A DNA stretch of 64,000 nt from Phyllostachys edulis (GCA_036346405.1 CM070551.1:62834587-62898586), one strand, 5' to 3'; positions 47,715 to 60,028 are shown, numbered from the stretch's first letter. Translations and numbers: made by a program. The notes: generated from the sequence alone by a model not told the origin.

Positions 47715-48449
47715 CATATTGACCATAGAAAGCCCTAGCTTGGTCGTCTTTAGGATGTTTTGAAAAACTTAGTTTCAAAGTATCAAATGATTTTTGAAAG
47801 CTTAAGTAAATTCTCAGATTTTACTCCTTACCTATCTTAGCTTTCTTATCTCATCTTGCTCTTACTTAAGTTTAAGAAGTTGTTTCCCTCCCCTTCTCTC
47901 AAAAGATAATTGTTATCGTTTAATTCAGTTTTTTGTGAACCAATGAGAGTTCTAAAATTTAAGTTTCGGCTGCCTGTTGATGAAGAATAGATGTGCTTGG
48001 AGCTGGGTTCAAAATCTGGACAGCAAGCAAGCTTTTTGGACAGCAAGCTGTTAGCTAGTAATTAAGGTAGAAAATGAGAGGATAACTCAATTAAAACTCG
48101 TGGGAATAAAAGGGTAAGATATGATACTAGTTAGCTAAGTATCTAACACCTTTTTTTACTGGTTTTACCTTGCTTTGTAGAAGTGTTAGAGCTAGAGTAG
48201 TGTTCTGAAATTTTGTCTTCTCAACCGATTACTCGTTCATTCAATACGGGTTAGTCGTGTCGGGAAGTGGGTTTAGTCTTGTGGTTTCTTGCTGTTTCGT
48301 GAGCCTTTTGCAAGCTTTCGGAGTTCTTTTCTTGGCTGTCTTGTTGGCTTTCGGTTGGGGTGATGTTCCATTCCCCTAATCGTTGGTTTTTCGCTTTCTT
48401 TAGCTTCTAGTTCTCGGGTTGTTTTGCTAACCCCTCTCTTCGTAGTAGG
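47715..48449 (+). other. gypsy C leader
   Basis: Untranslated leader between primer site and gag. No credible gene. It should hold packaging signals, which cannot be recognised from sequence alone. Confidence 0.55.
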
Positions 48450-51400
48450 ATGTCTGGGTAGACCAGAAGTGGGCTTGGTCAGCAAGTTGGCTGGGATAAA
48501 AATCTCCCTAGCTCCAACTGTCTAGACAAGACCCGTAAACGCCTCCGCTCTGGGAAGTGTTACGGATTTTGGTCCCCCTGCCCTGAGGAGCGGCGAGTAC
48601 TTCCTATCTGCTATCGCTGTGGTGAAGTGGGGCACATCGCCGTCGGTTGCACTCTAGGGAGGGTGAAGGTTTGTCAGCGCTGTGGTGAGGAAGGACACTA
48701 CAGCCACCAGTGTACTTCTGCTTGTCCTAACTGTGATGAAGACCACCTACCCGGAAACTGTCCGACTGCTAAAGTCACTTATTTCCTCTACGAGGGGAAC
48801 GATCACTATCCCAAGGGGTGTGGTCCAAACCGGGTGATTGCCAAGTTAGTAGAACTGCAACAGCGGATTCTTCGTGCTTCTGTAATCCTCTCAACCACTG
48901 ATGCCGCCCAACAAGAGAAGTTCTTGGGTGGTTTGTCTGAGGAGCTGCGGGACAAAGTAGCAGTCTATGGCTTCCCCGACCTTCAGACTTTGGTCGACAA
49001 TACCATTATGGCCAAGGGTGAAGAGAGAGTGCTTAAGGAATTTCGCACGCACCAGAAGAAGGCTCGAGGTGACCTCCGCAATCTAGCTGCCGGAGTCACT
49101 TGCTTTTTCTGCCAACTCAAGGGCCATTATGTGAATAATTGTCCGAAGAGGGTTGTAGCAACCCCTCGCCCTTCGCAGGCCGTGTCGCAACCACGTGCGC
49201 CTGCGAGTCAGCAAGGTGGCCTCTGTGATGTAGCTAAGGTCACATGCTTCTTTTGCTGCAAGAAGGGGCACTACGCCAACAATTGCCCTGTGAAGCATCA
49301 AGATCAGAAGGTTGCTCGTGATCAAGTCCACTCCATCTCCACTGAGGAAGCACAGGAGGCACCTGACGTCGTGTTGGGTACGCTTCTTGTCAACTCTCGT
49401 CCTACTCCTGTTTTGTTTGATTGAGGAGCCTCTCATTCCTTTGTATCTTAGTCTTTTGCTGCTGTTGGTGATCTTTTTCTTGCCCCTCTGTTGGTCCCGT
49501 TGCTCTTTCACTCTCCCGGTTCGGAGTTGAGAGCTGAAACTGAGTGTCGGGATGTTTTTGTTGAGATCGAGGGAGTAGGATTTTTGGCAAATCTTATCCT
49601 CCTCAATTCAGCGAGTTTGGTGGTGATTCTTGGTATGGATTGGTTGTCCCAACATTCGGGACAAATCGATTGTGCTAAGAAGTTCGTCTACCTCACAGGT
49701 CCGTCCAGTGAGCAGGTTTGCTTTTCATCGAAGCTACAAGGACCGCATCTCTTCGCGCTTGAAGCGAAGCCGGCTCTAGATATTCGTAAAGTCTCAACGG
49801 TTTGTGACTTCGCTGATGTCTTTCCCGAAGATCTTCCTAGGATGCCACCAGTTCGAGACCTCGAGTTCGTCGTCGAGTTGGCACCCGGTACCGCCCCGAT
49901 TTCAAAGAGGCCCTATCGGATGCCACCGAATGAGTTGGTGGAGTTGAAGAAGTAACTTGGTGAGCTTCAAGAGAAGGGTTTCATCCACCCTAGCTCATCT
50001 CCTTGGGGCTGTCCAGCAATCTTTGTAAAGAAGAAGGACAATACTTTGCTCATGTGCGTCGATTACCGTCCGCTTAATGAAGTAACGGTAAAAAACAAGT
50101 ATCCGTTGCCCCACATCGACGATCTCTTCGATCAGTTGTCTGGAGCTCAAGTTTTCTCCAAGATTGATTTGAGAGTGGGAAATCATCAAGTTCGGATCAG
50201 ACCTGAGGATATTCCAAAGATGGCCTTCTCTACTCGTTACGGTTTGTACGAGTACACCGTCATGTCTTTCGGCTTGACAAATGCGCCTGCCCTGTTCATG
50301 AATCTCATGAATTCGGTGTTCATGGAGTATTTGGATAAGTTTGTCATGGTCTTCATCGATGATATTCTTATCTACTCCAAGAATGATGAAGAACACGCTA
50401 CGCATCTGAGGCTTGTGTTGGGAAAGCTGCGTGAGCACCAGCTGTATGCGAAGTTCAGTAAGTGTGCGTTCTGGTTGAAGGAAGTGGACTTTTTGGGCCA
50501 TGTTCTTTCAGCGGGAGGTGTAGCTGTTGATCCTAGCAAGGTCAGCGATGTGCTCTCTTGGGGTCAGCCCAAGTCGATAACCGAAGTTCGGAGTTTTCTC
50601 GGTTTAGCGGGATACTATCGTCGTTTTATCAAGAACTTCTCCAAGATTGCGAAGCCGATGACTGCGTTGCTCAAGAAGGACAAGAAGTTTCTATGGTCCG
50701 CTGATTGCGAGGAAAGTTTTCAAGAACTCAAGAGGCGTTTGACCACAGCTCATGTTCTCGTTCTTCCTGATGTTCATCAAAGCTTAGACATCTTTTGCGA
50801 TGCTTCTCGTCGAGGCCTCGATTGTGTCATTATGCAAGAAGGCAAGGTAGTGGCCTATGCATCAAGGCAATTGAGATCTCATGAGCTCAACTATCCTACC
50901 TATGACTTGGAGCTAGCTGCTGTGATTCATGCACTTAAGATTTGGCGACATTACCTAATCGGTAATCGTTGTGAAGTGTATTCGGATCACAAAAGCTTGA
51001 AGTATTTGTTCACCCAACTAGATCTGAACCTTAGGAAAAGAAGGTGGTTGGAATTGATCAAAGACTATGACGTGGGTGTCCACTATCATCCTGGTAAGGC
51101 TAATGTCGTTGCCGATGCGCTTAGTCGAAAGGTGCATTGCAATACCTTATTGCTCAAGGAGCAGCAGCCCGCCCTTCTTGAAGAATTTTAGCTCAACTTG
51201 GGATTAGTTGAGCATGGGTCCCTTGCTGCCCTGGTTGTGCAACCAACCTTAGTGGATCAAATCAAAGCTGCTCAACAATCAGACACTGGAGTGAACCGAA
51301 TCAAGGAGAATGTCAAGAACAGAACAGCCAAGTGCTTCTCGAAAGATGATCTTTGTATTATGAGGTTCGGACAGCGCCTTGTGGTTCCAAAGGACATAGA

Positions 51401-52490
51401 ATTGCGGAATTTGATCCTCCGCGAAGCCCATGATTCTCCTTTGTCCATTCATCCCGTGGCCACGAAGATGTATCAAGATCTCCGGCAGAGATTTTGGTGG
51501 ACCCGAATGAAGAGGGAGATTGTGAAGTTCGTTGCCGAGTGCGACGTGTGTCGTTGTGTGAAGGCCGAGCATCAGTGTCCTGCTGGCCTGCTTCAGCCTT
51601 TGCCCATGCCTGAGTGGAAGTGGGATTCGATCGGGATGGATTTTATCACCGGTCTACCCAGGTCACCGAAGAAAAATGATTCCATTTGGGTTGTCATCGA
51701 TCGATTGACTAAAGTGGCTCATTTCCTTCCTGTTAAGACCGATCTTCATGTAGGTCTTTTGGCGGATCTCTACATAACCCGCATCGTGAGTTTGCATGGT
51801 GTGCCGAAGACGATTGTGTCAGATCATGGTTCTTTGTTCACTTCTCGATTTTGGCATAGTTTGCAAGAGACTATGGGAACTCGCCTTTCTTTCAGCTCTG
51901 CATATCATCCTCAAACTGATGGCCAGACCGAAAGGGTCAATCAAGTTTTGGAAGACATGCTTCGTGCTTGTGTTCTTTCATATGGGAAGCATTGGGAGAA
52001 ATGCTTACCATTCGCCGAGTTTTCTTACAACAACAGTTTTCAAGCCCGTCTCAGCATGGCACCTTTCGAGGCCTTATACGGGAGGAAGTGCAGGTCCCCG
52101 TTGAATTGGTATGAGACCGGCGAAAGGCCTTTCTTTGGTCCGGACACGATCAATGAGGCCGAGAGTCAAGTTCAGTTTATTCGTGATCGTTTGCGCACGG
52201 CTCAGTCAAGGCAAAAGAGCTATGTGGATCGTCATCATCGTGAGTTGAGTTTTGAGCCCAATGACTTTGTTTATCTCAAAGTCTCTCCTTTGAAGGGCCA
52301 TCAATGTTTTGGCGTCAAGGGCAAGTTAGCTCCTCGATATGTTGGCCCTTACCGCATCCTCGAGAAGAAAGGAGCTGTTGCCTATAAGTTGGATTTACCT
52401 GCTGCACCTGAGAGGGTACATGATGTGTTCCATGTGTCCTAGTTGAAGAAGTTCCTCCGTTGGAAACTCTTGATGTGCAAGAAGATTTGA
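48450..52490 (+). pseudogene. gypsy C gag-pol polyprotein with nonsense codons
   Basis: A single reading frame of about 1,346 codons with no frameshift to the end of integrase, broken by stops at 48459, 49422, 49449, 49953, 51189 and 52440. Gag has zinc knuckles CYRCGEVGHIAVGC (residue 54), CQRCGEEGHYSHQC (75) and a CX2CX3HX4C variant (about 92). A capsid-like stretch (about 130-200) follows, then knuckles at 218 and 266. The protease active site reads LFD-stop-GASHSF (residue 324). Reverse transcriptase has YRPLNEVTVKNKYPLP and catalytic FIDD (about 50355), though LRVGNHQ departs from the usual LRSGYHQ. RNase H has FCDAS, DLELAA and YSDHKSL. Integrase has an HHCC region (51430-51580), MDFITGLP, SDHGSLFTSRFW and DGQTERVNQ. 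After VFHVS-stop-LKK the frame is lost, but SNHSEDEAT and PSDPNLGTRFL (to about 52670) mark a chromodomain relic, supporting a Tekay/Del chromovirus. Confidence 0.9.
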
Positions 52491-52681
52491 CCTAATCTGA
52501 GCACCATTCAAGATCCTTGAAGAGGTGAGCGAGAACAAGGAATCGTGCCATCAAATTCCTTAAAGTTCAAGGTCAAATCATTCCGAGGATGAAGCTACAC
52601 GGGAATAGGAAGATCGCCTCTCGTCTTGGATCGACCATCTTTCTTTTCCGAGTGATCCAAATCTCGGGACGAGATTTTTGT

Positions 52682-52697
52682 AAGGGGGGGGGGATTT
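52682..52697 (+). promoter_or_regulatory. gypsy C polypurine tract
   Basis: AAGGGGGGGGGG then ATTT, directly before the 3' LTR. It would prime plus-strand DNA synthesis. Confidence 0.8.
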
Positions 52698-55533
52698 TGT
52701 AACATCCCAAATATGGGTGTGTGTTTCAAATGTAAGAAATTGAGAAGAAATTAAAAAATTTCTTGCATCTTGAAGTTTTTGAACTTTTCTGTAATTCTTG
52801 TAAAGGAATTGTGGAATTCAAAAACCTAAATCTCCAATTGACTAAAGTCAATCCCCTCTTTTTCAACTTTGTTGAGAATCTTGTGTTCAACCTCTGAAAA
52901 TATTTTTTCCTTGGTTCTAGGGATGCTGTGTGACTCCTCTGAAAAATTTCATAATTTTTAGAAATTATTTGATAATTTTTGGAGGCGAGTCAAACCAGTT
53001 TGACTCTTAGTCAAACCCTAGAGCAAACATTGAAGAATTTCTTAAGAAAAATGCTATGCATGAAAATCTCTAGAAATTTTATGTAAGGTAAATCCTATAG
53101 TGAGGAATCTCCAGTCAAAATTTTAGATTTTTTGGAGTTAGTTTGCTACCTCTAAAAATTCTTCCAAACTCAGCTTTGAATTCAAACCCTAGTCTCTTCC
53201 TGTTCCTTGGGTCCGAGTCAGACTCGAGCCCAACCTCTTTTCCGGTCGAACCCAACCGCCTAGCTACACTCGGGCTAGTTCAAAACAGCGCATGCGTTTG
53301 AGCCGTTGGATCTTGATCCAACCGTTGGTGTTGGGCCCGTGCCTGTTGGTTTGGGTCAACCCGCTCGCCCTGCTTCTTTCGCTGACCGGTGGGCCCTCGC
53401 CAATCCTGGTCATCATCTTGCTCCTCAGCGCCTCGCGCGTGTGTGTGTGCCAAAGCATGGGCAGAGAGGGGGGCAGTGCTGGGTCACCTCCATGGCGTCC
53501 TTCAACGGCTCTTAAGCCCAAATTTAATGCGCGCTAGTGCTTTCGGCCCCAAAGTCGCTGTTCTTTAGCTGCTCCCGTCCCCTCAGCTTGCCCATGGCAG
53601 AGCGTGGACCGAGCTCACCTTGGAGCTTTGCCCTAGCTAAATTCTTTGCTCCCTGGCTATATAAAGCCTTGAACCCCTCTTTGAATCCTTTTCCGGCTCT
53701 ACTCTAGCTTCCTATCGGGTTGCTTGAGCTCAACCACCAGAAATCCCCAAATCGCCATTGACGGCCAGAGCAAGCTCTCTTCGCCGCCAGTGCTCCAAGC
53801 ATTCTTTTGCAAATCCTATCGCGTCCCTCTTCACCTTAATCAAATCCCCTAACTTAATTTTGGTTTGCGTTCTCATGAACCAACTAATTTGGGGTTTGTT
53901 CAAATTCGGCCGAGGTTCATCGTTTGCGTCCTCATCTCCGATAAGCTGCTCCTCGCTTCAATTTCTTGCTCTGGGACCATCCTTGAGCCATGTTGGAGCT
54001 ATCCCGATGACGCGGTCCCTCTCTTTTTGCTCAGGTTGTCTTCCCTGCATTGTCATCTTTGTCGCCGTCACGGTGCTTCATCGCCGGAGCAGCTCCGGCC
54101 TCCTCCTTGCCTTCCCTGCCCTCAGGTAGATCCTGTGTAGTCCCTAGATGCTGGGCACCTGCTTCATTGAACTGCTGCAGAGCTCCTTTGCGCTGTTGTC
54201 TTTGGCCGTGCTTTGCACCGCCGCTCCTCTCCAGCTCAGCGCCGTTCTAGGCCGTCTCCGCCATCGAGAATGCCACCAGTGGGTGCGCAAGGCTATTGTG
54301 CACCTGAGCATGCCTTTGGTTGCCGCCGCCATGGCCTGAGTCGCCGGCGGTGAGCATTGGTGTGCACTGGACTCGTTGTCGGACCGAGCTGGCACTGTAG
54401 CGACGCCATTAGGACAAAGATCCTCCATCAACTGCTAATCATTGGCTTAAGCACTCAATGACTGTCCTAAGCGAGCGCTAGTGTCGCTGACATGAGGGCC
54501 CCGCGTAGTTAAGTCATCGCTGTGCGCGTGCACAGCGCCGAGATCATTTTGGACCGTCCGATCTAGATCCAGCGATCCAGATTTGTTTTGTGCTCTTTTT
54601 CATGTCTTTGAAAAATCATAGAAAATGCATCCTAGCTCCAAATGAGGTGAATCAAATTGTGTTATCCATCTCATGAGGTGCTTTGCCTAACCTAAAAATT
54701 TCAGGTGCAACACCTCTTTGGAAAATTGTGCTAAAGAAATTAATTCGGATAAACAGTAACCGCTTTGAATTTTTCAGCATTTTTCCAGCCGGCTGAAATT
54801 GCTTTGGCCATAACTTTAGCATCAAGTATCCAATTCGATTGATTCTTGTTGATAAATTCCTTCAAAATCATGCTCTACCTGCTGTATAAATTTCATGGAT
54901 TTTGGTTGACTTTGGTTTTTAAGTCTTTTCGGTGTTCTTCGTTCTTATCGGTTCTTTTTGTTCTTTTCGATTAGGTGCCGACGAGTTCGTTGATTGCGGA
55001 AGTGTTCCTCTGCAGCAAACTGAGCAACTCCAACAAGGTAAGCAGTTTGATCATAATAAACCCATTACTTTTAAAGTCTAATACTCTGTTTACAAATTGT
55101 ATGTATGCATACTTTTGTGTCAAAGTTAATTTTTCCGATTAGAGGTAGCTAATCCTATTGCATGGTTGCCCTTAAATTGTTCATCCCCTGCCACTAAACT
55201 TAAGTTATTAATCTCGCCGGTGAATTAGAGCCCGGTGGTTGAATTATGCTCTTTTATTGTCTTTACGGTGTCATGTTTAGAAATGCTTAGCTACCGGTAG
55301 AATTGGGTGGTTATCGACTTAGTCGATAACTTTGATCACACAAAATTATTATTACCATTATGCTCAGCACTTTGTGCTTTGTTACTTTGTAAAGTCAAAA
55401 ACTAAAACTGAAAATGGAATGTTTGAGACTTGGGCACAATGGTTGATGGTGAGATCTTATGGTGTGACTGAAATGGTGCCCGGGTCAACAAGGACCGAGT
55501 TACTTGTGTCACTAAGCCAAGTGATTATTGTGT
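52698..55533 (+). repeat. gypsy C 3' LTR, interrupted
   Basis: Aligns with the 5' LTR up to about 46920. It ends at CACTAAGCC followed by 15-20 bases (AAGTGATTATTGTGT) not found in the 5' LTR, and then the CACTA terminus. It has the 170-bp segment missing from the 5' LTR. Confidence 0.82.
53658..53665 (+). promoter_or_regulatory. gypsy C 3' LTR TATA box
   Basis: TATATAAA in the same context as 44396-44403. Confidence 0.55.
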
Positions 55534-55925
55534 CACTACTACAAAATAGGCTATAGTAGACGCCCCATCACAGACGGTTCCTTTGGAACCGCTCGTATTA
55601 ATCTCTGTCCCGACCAAGGGTGGCGCTGGCAAATTATCACGACGGTATTTTTAGAACCGCGGATAGAACCGTCTGTGAACTATCACAGATGGTTCTTAAT
55701 AAGAACCATCTGTGATAATTCCACTAATCACAGACGGTTTTATTTTACAATCGTCTGTGTAATACCACAAATGGTACTATTAACAAACCGTCTGTGATTT
55801 GCGGGATTATCACAGACGGTTCTTATTAAGAACCGTCTGTGATAGTACGTAGACGGTGCTGAATGAGAACCGCTGCGTGATGTTGAGTTATCACGAGCGG
55901 TTACGATTAAGAACCGCTCGTGATG
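55534..55925 (+). repeat. CACTA-3 terminus and subterminal palindrome array
   Basis: At least a dozen motif copies, of two kinds: CACAGACGGTT and, near the inner end, CACGAGCGGTT. Two 37-bp perfect palindromes with 18-bp arms and a 1-bp centre lie at 55681-55717 and 55808-55844. These are candidate binding sites for the element's own protein. Confidence 0.8.
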
Positions 55926-57041
55926 TCCTCCTCCATATAAATTGAGCCCGACACATCCTCTCGCTTGCCGCTTTGTGTCCATTGCCGCATCGCTGCATGT
56001 ATGGTTCATCGCCCGCCAGACTGCCTGCCTCTGCTGCTGCCGCTGCCTACCGCTTTGGAGAGCAAAATTAAACCCCCTGCCGCTGGCTCCACTTAGATCT
56101 GCTGCTCCTCCCCAGGTGCCACACTTCCCTGCCCTAGCTCTCCTCCAACCTGCGGCTCCTCCCCTAATTAAACAGATAGAGTAATACTTATTATCCTTTA
56201 TCCACTCTATTGATTAATGATTTTCCCTTATTTTGCTACTCTGTATATGGACCCTAATGTTTATTTGTTTTCTTTGTTGTATTCCTTAATCGAAAGCATA
56301 GGGTTTAAGTTTCAATTAATACTTCTCACAAAAGCAATAAATTCTTAGAAAAAGGCAAATTTAAACATCTAGCTCTCAATTTGATGGACCCTAATTAAAC
56401 CTAAACTATAGCAGCCATTGGATGTTATTGAACCAAAACTATGATATAAATTCTAGAAAATGAAAAGCAAAACATGTAGCCTTTAATCTGGTGTAATTCC
56501 TTTGTGCAACGATGAGACAAAACGAGTAAGTACGTACAAAGAGGTGAAAGTCTTAATCAGAACTAATTTCATGAGTTGTTTTCTAGAACAGATTAAAAAG
56601 AAGAATTTATGACACACCAAGATAAGTCACATGTGCAATGATCTATTTTATATTTCCTCCATTTATCCATGAAGAAACGTCATCACAGTGGTTTATTGTT
56701 TCAATTATATCAAAACGGATACCCGCGCAATCGCGCGGACCAACTTGCTAGTTATTAGGATCTTCCTCTTGTCTTTTGTCTCATATCTAATCAACAATTA
56801 TGCAGATAATCAATAATATATCCGTCGCCAGGTTAGAGAGGAGAAGGTTGAACCCCTGCCCCTAGCGCCTCCAACACCCGCCACCTCCTCCCCCATTGCG
56901 CCACCTTAGAGAGGAGAAGGAAAGGAGAGAGGAATCGTATTTTCTTCGTGAGCTCCAAGGGTAACGATCTATAACCCTTTATGTTTACTATAAATTAATC
57001 GCTAATCAATTGGACACTAATTTGTTACATGCGTAGTGTAG
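55926..57041 (+). other. CACTA-3 5' region containing Helitron-derived sequence
   Basis: Holds a TATAAATT at 55936 (CCATATAAATTG), a C-rich stretch to 56165 that may be a leader exon, AT-rich sequence with a Helitron 3' end at 56751, and then C-rich sequence up to the transposase start. The left limit of the Helitron-derived part is not visible. Confidence 0.45.
56722..56751 (+). mobile_element. Helitron 3' terminus
   Basis: A 6-bp GC stem, CCGCGC-AATC-GCGCGG (56723-56738), followed by 9 bases and CTAG (56748-56751), then T. This is the hairpin-plus-CTRR end of Helitrons and resembles grass non-autonomous copies. The TC start has not been located; it should lie upstream between about 56160 and 56700, preceded by A. 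Confidence 0.65.
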
Positions 57042-59924
57042 ATGGATCGAAACTGGATGCACGGTGTGAACCGTGTGAGTCAAGAGTACATTAATGGCGT
57101 GGTTACTTTTAGAAGACCCGCTAAGCAGGATATGTTGAAGAAGGGGATAAATTTTATGTACTGTCCATGCATTGATTGCGGTAATCTGAAGATGTTTAAC
57201 AACGCGGCGCAGATCGAAGCGCACTTGATTGAAGGGTTTCAAAAAGGGTATACATGTTGGACCATCCACGGTGAAGAGCAGATTATACCGAAGTTAATAA
57301 TGACGACATCGTAGGAAGTCAACGATTTCCGAATGTGGATGTGTTTTTTGATGAGGATAGGTGGCACGATGACAATCTGGATCAGATGCTACGCGATGCA
57401 GAAGAGAACTACAGTGAGAGAGAGTTTTGTAAATTCGAGGGCTTAAGGGAGGACTCGGTGAGACCTTTGTTCCCTGGTTGCAAGCCGGAATATACAAGGT
57501 TGTCAACCTTGCTTGAACTGCTGAAATTGAAGGCAAGCAATGGTTGGTCCGATAAGAGTTTCACGGTGTTGTTAGTTCTCCTAGCGGACATCCTTCCGGA
57601 GGGAAACGTGTTGCCCAGCACCACTTATCAAGGAAAGAAGGTTATTTGTCCATTGGGAATGGAAGTAGAAAGAATACATGCATGTCCGAACGATTGTATC
57701 CTCTATCGTAAAGAGTATGCGACATGCATGTATGTCCTGTGCAAAGCATCCCGATACAAGCGTCGAGAATCTTGCTAAGGTGAAGCAAGGACCTCTTGCT
57801 AAGATGTTGTGGTATCTGCTGTGATCCCACGTTTGAAGCGTTTATTTGCGAACCCAAAGGAGGCAAGATTATGCGTTGGCACTCGAGAGGAGCGTAAGAG
57901 AGATGGAAAGCTAAGACACCTGCTGATTACGCCCGGTGGAGAAACTTCTATCGAGCTTGAAGAGTTGGTGCGGAACCGAGGAACATAAGGTTAGGGTTGA
58001 GTACGAGATGGAATGAATCCTTTCGATAATATGAGCGGTCGACATAGCACTTTTGCCCGTGAATCTATGTATGTACAACCTTCCTCCTTGGTACGTGTAT
58101 GAAGCGTAAGTACATTTTGATGTCACTACTTATCCAAGGGCGAAGCAACACAGGGAATGATATTGATGTGTACCTAGCACCATTCTTTGAAAGATCTTGT
58201 GACACTTGTGGAATGAAGGGCATGTATGGGATGCGTACAAACGAGAGAACTTCACTTTACGCGCCATGTTGTTCTGCACCATCAATGATTTTCCTGCCCT
58301 TGGTAACCTGTCGGGCTTCAGTACAAAAGGAGCCAAAGCCTGTCCGCACTACTTAGATGCTACGGAGAGTGTATGGCTAAACAACTCGCGTAAAACTGTG
58401 TACATGCGTCACCGTAGGTTCCTTCCCAAGAGTCACCCATACCGCAAGATGAAAAAATAATTCGACGGAAATAAGGAGAACGATTCAGCTCCAATGGCTT
58501 TTAGAGGGAAAGAGGTCTATGATATGGTTAAGGATATCGATGTTGTGCTTAGGAAGGGATGTAAATTAAGAACCCGTGAGAAGAACATCTGGAAGAAGCG
58601 GTCAATTTTTTGGGACTTGCCTTATTGGGAGCACTTAGAAGTTCGCCACCGCTAACATTAAGAACCTTGTTTCTATGCAAGATTTGAAATTAATGCTTCC
58701 TGCTGCAATTAGAAGTATCTTGCCGAACAAGATCCGAGTGGCAATCTTGAGGCTGTGTTATTTTTTCAACTCAATTGCTCAGAAGATCATTGATCCCCAA
58801 GGACTAGATGCTCTGCATGCCGAGGTGGTGACGACTCTATGTCATCTTGAGATGTATTTCCCTCCGTCATTTTTCGATATCATGGTCCATCTCATTGTTC
58901 ACCTTGTGAAAAAGATAAAGATATGCGGCCCTGTGTTCTTGCGTCATATGTACCCGTTCGAGAGGTACATGGGAATTCTCAAGTCCTCACGACGAATCGA
59001 TCTCGACCGGAGGGCAAGATCATCGAAGGTTATGCAACCGAAGAGGTCATTGAGTTCTGCGTCGACTACATGGCTCAGGTGGAACCGATAGGTGTACCTC
59101 TATCTCGCCATGAAGGGAGACTTGATGATATCGGGACCATCGGAAGGAAATCAATCACTCCCGATATGGATACGTACGCTCAAGCTCATTTCACGGTCTT
59201 GCAACACATGACCCAAGTGTCCCCGTACATCGACGAGCACAAATACATGGTGCGCCAATAGAATCCAGACCAGTCGGAGGTTTGGATCACGAGAGAGCAC
59301 AACCGTCGGTTCAACGAATGGTTAAAGGTGCGAATCATTGGGAGGTCATCAAGTGATGATACGCTGCTATGGTTGGCACGAGGGCCATAATTTACAATTG
59401 TCGCATGGCAAGGATACGACATAAATGGGTACACATTTTATACGGCAGCTCAGGATAGGAAGAGCACAGTGCAGAACAGCGGTGTCTGCATAGATGCATT
59501 CAGTACTGATGGGATGAGGAGCTCCTACTATGGGCAAATAGAGGAGATATGGGAGCTCGACTACGTGCTTTTCAAGATCCCCCTATTTCGGTGCCGTTGG
59601 GTCCATCTCCCACAGGTGAAGGTCGACAAGTACGTTGTCACTACCGCGGATCTCGAATGTGTCAGATACAAAGACGAACCATTCGTACTGGCTAACCAAG
59701 TTGTTCAAGTCTTTTATGTAACCGACCCGGCAAATAAGAAGCGCCACGTAGTTCTTCATGGGAAAAGGAGGATTGTCGGAGTTGAGAATGTAGTGGACGA
59801 GGAAGAATACAATCAATTTGACGAGTTGCCTCCTTTCGGAAATGTCATTAGGCTCGAGGAAGAACCCAGTGAGGAAGCAAGCTATATGCGCGTCGATCAT
59901 CAGGAAGGCCTATATTTTAATTAA
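57042..59924 (+). pseudogene. CACTA-3 tnp2-type transposase
   Basis: The start MDRNWMHGVNRVSQEYING opens a transposase-associated domain with YCPCIDC and, downstream, GYTCWTIHGEEQ. A frameshift near 57290 leads to WHDDNLDQML and the tnp2 core, KKVICPLGMEVERIHACPND (57640). More stops follow, then KRKYILMSLLIQG (58100) and FLPKSHPYRKMKK (58430). After WDLPYWEHLEVRHR (58650) about 120 codons present in relatives are missing. Another dozen codons (the KSHDCHVPMTH part kept by CACTA-1) are missing after MQDLKL. A DUF4218-like domain with GPVFLRHMYPFERYMG (58930) and a long DUF4216-like domain, YYGQIEEIWELDY to VVQVFYVTD (59530-59730), follow and end at a TAA after YFN. Family role: DNA cutting and strand transfer at CACTA ends. 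It is inactive. Confidence 0.83.
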
Positions 59925-60028
59925 GAATTTACTCCAATGTAATTAATTTATTCCATAACATCATGGGTTATGGACTTGTAATCTCTCATATATTTTGATG
60001 TCAACGTGAAATTGTCATGTGTTGATGT

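Larger units (their letters stand above)
43629..55533 (+). mobile_element. gypsy C: Ty3/gypsy LTR retrotransposon (Tekay/Del-like), 3' end displaced
   Basis: The 5' LTR at 43629-47698 starts TGTAACATCCCAAATATGGG and ends GGGTCCTCACA. A primer site, a gag-pol frame with a chromodomain relic, and a G-rich polypurine tract follow in order. The 3' LTR starts at 52698 with the same words and is cut by CACTA-3 at 55534. The 5' flank is CACTA-2. The remaining 0.8 kb of 3' LTR should lie to the right of the window. Confidence 0.88.
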
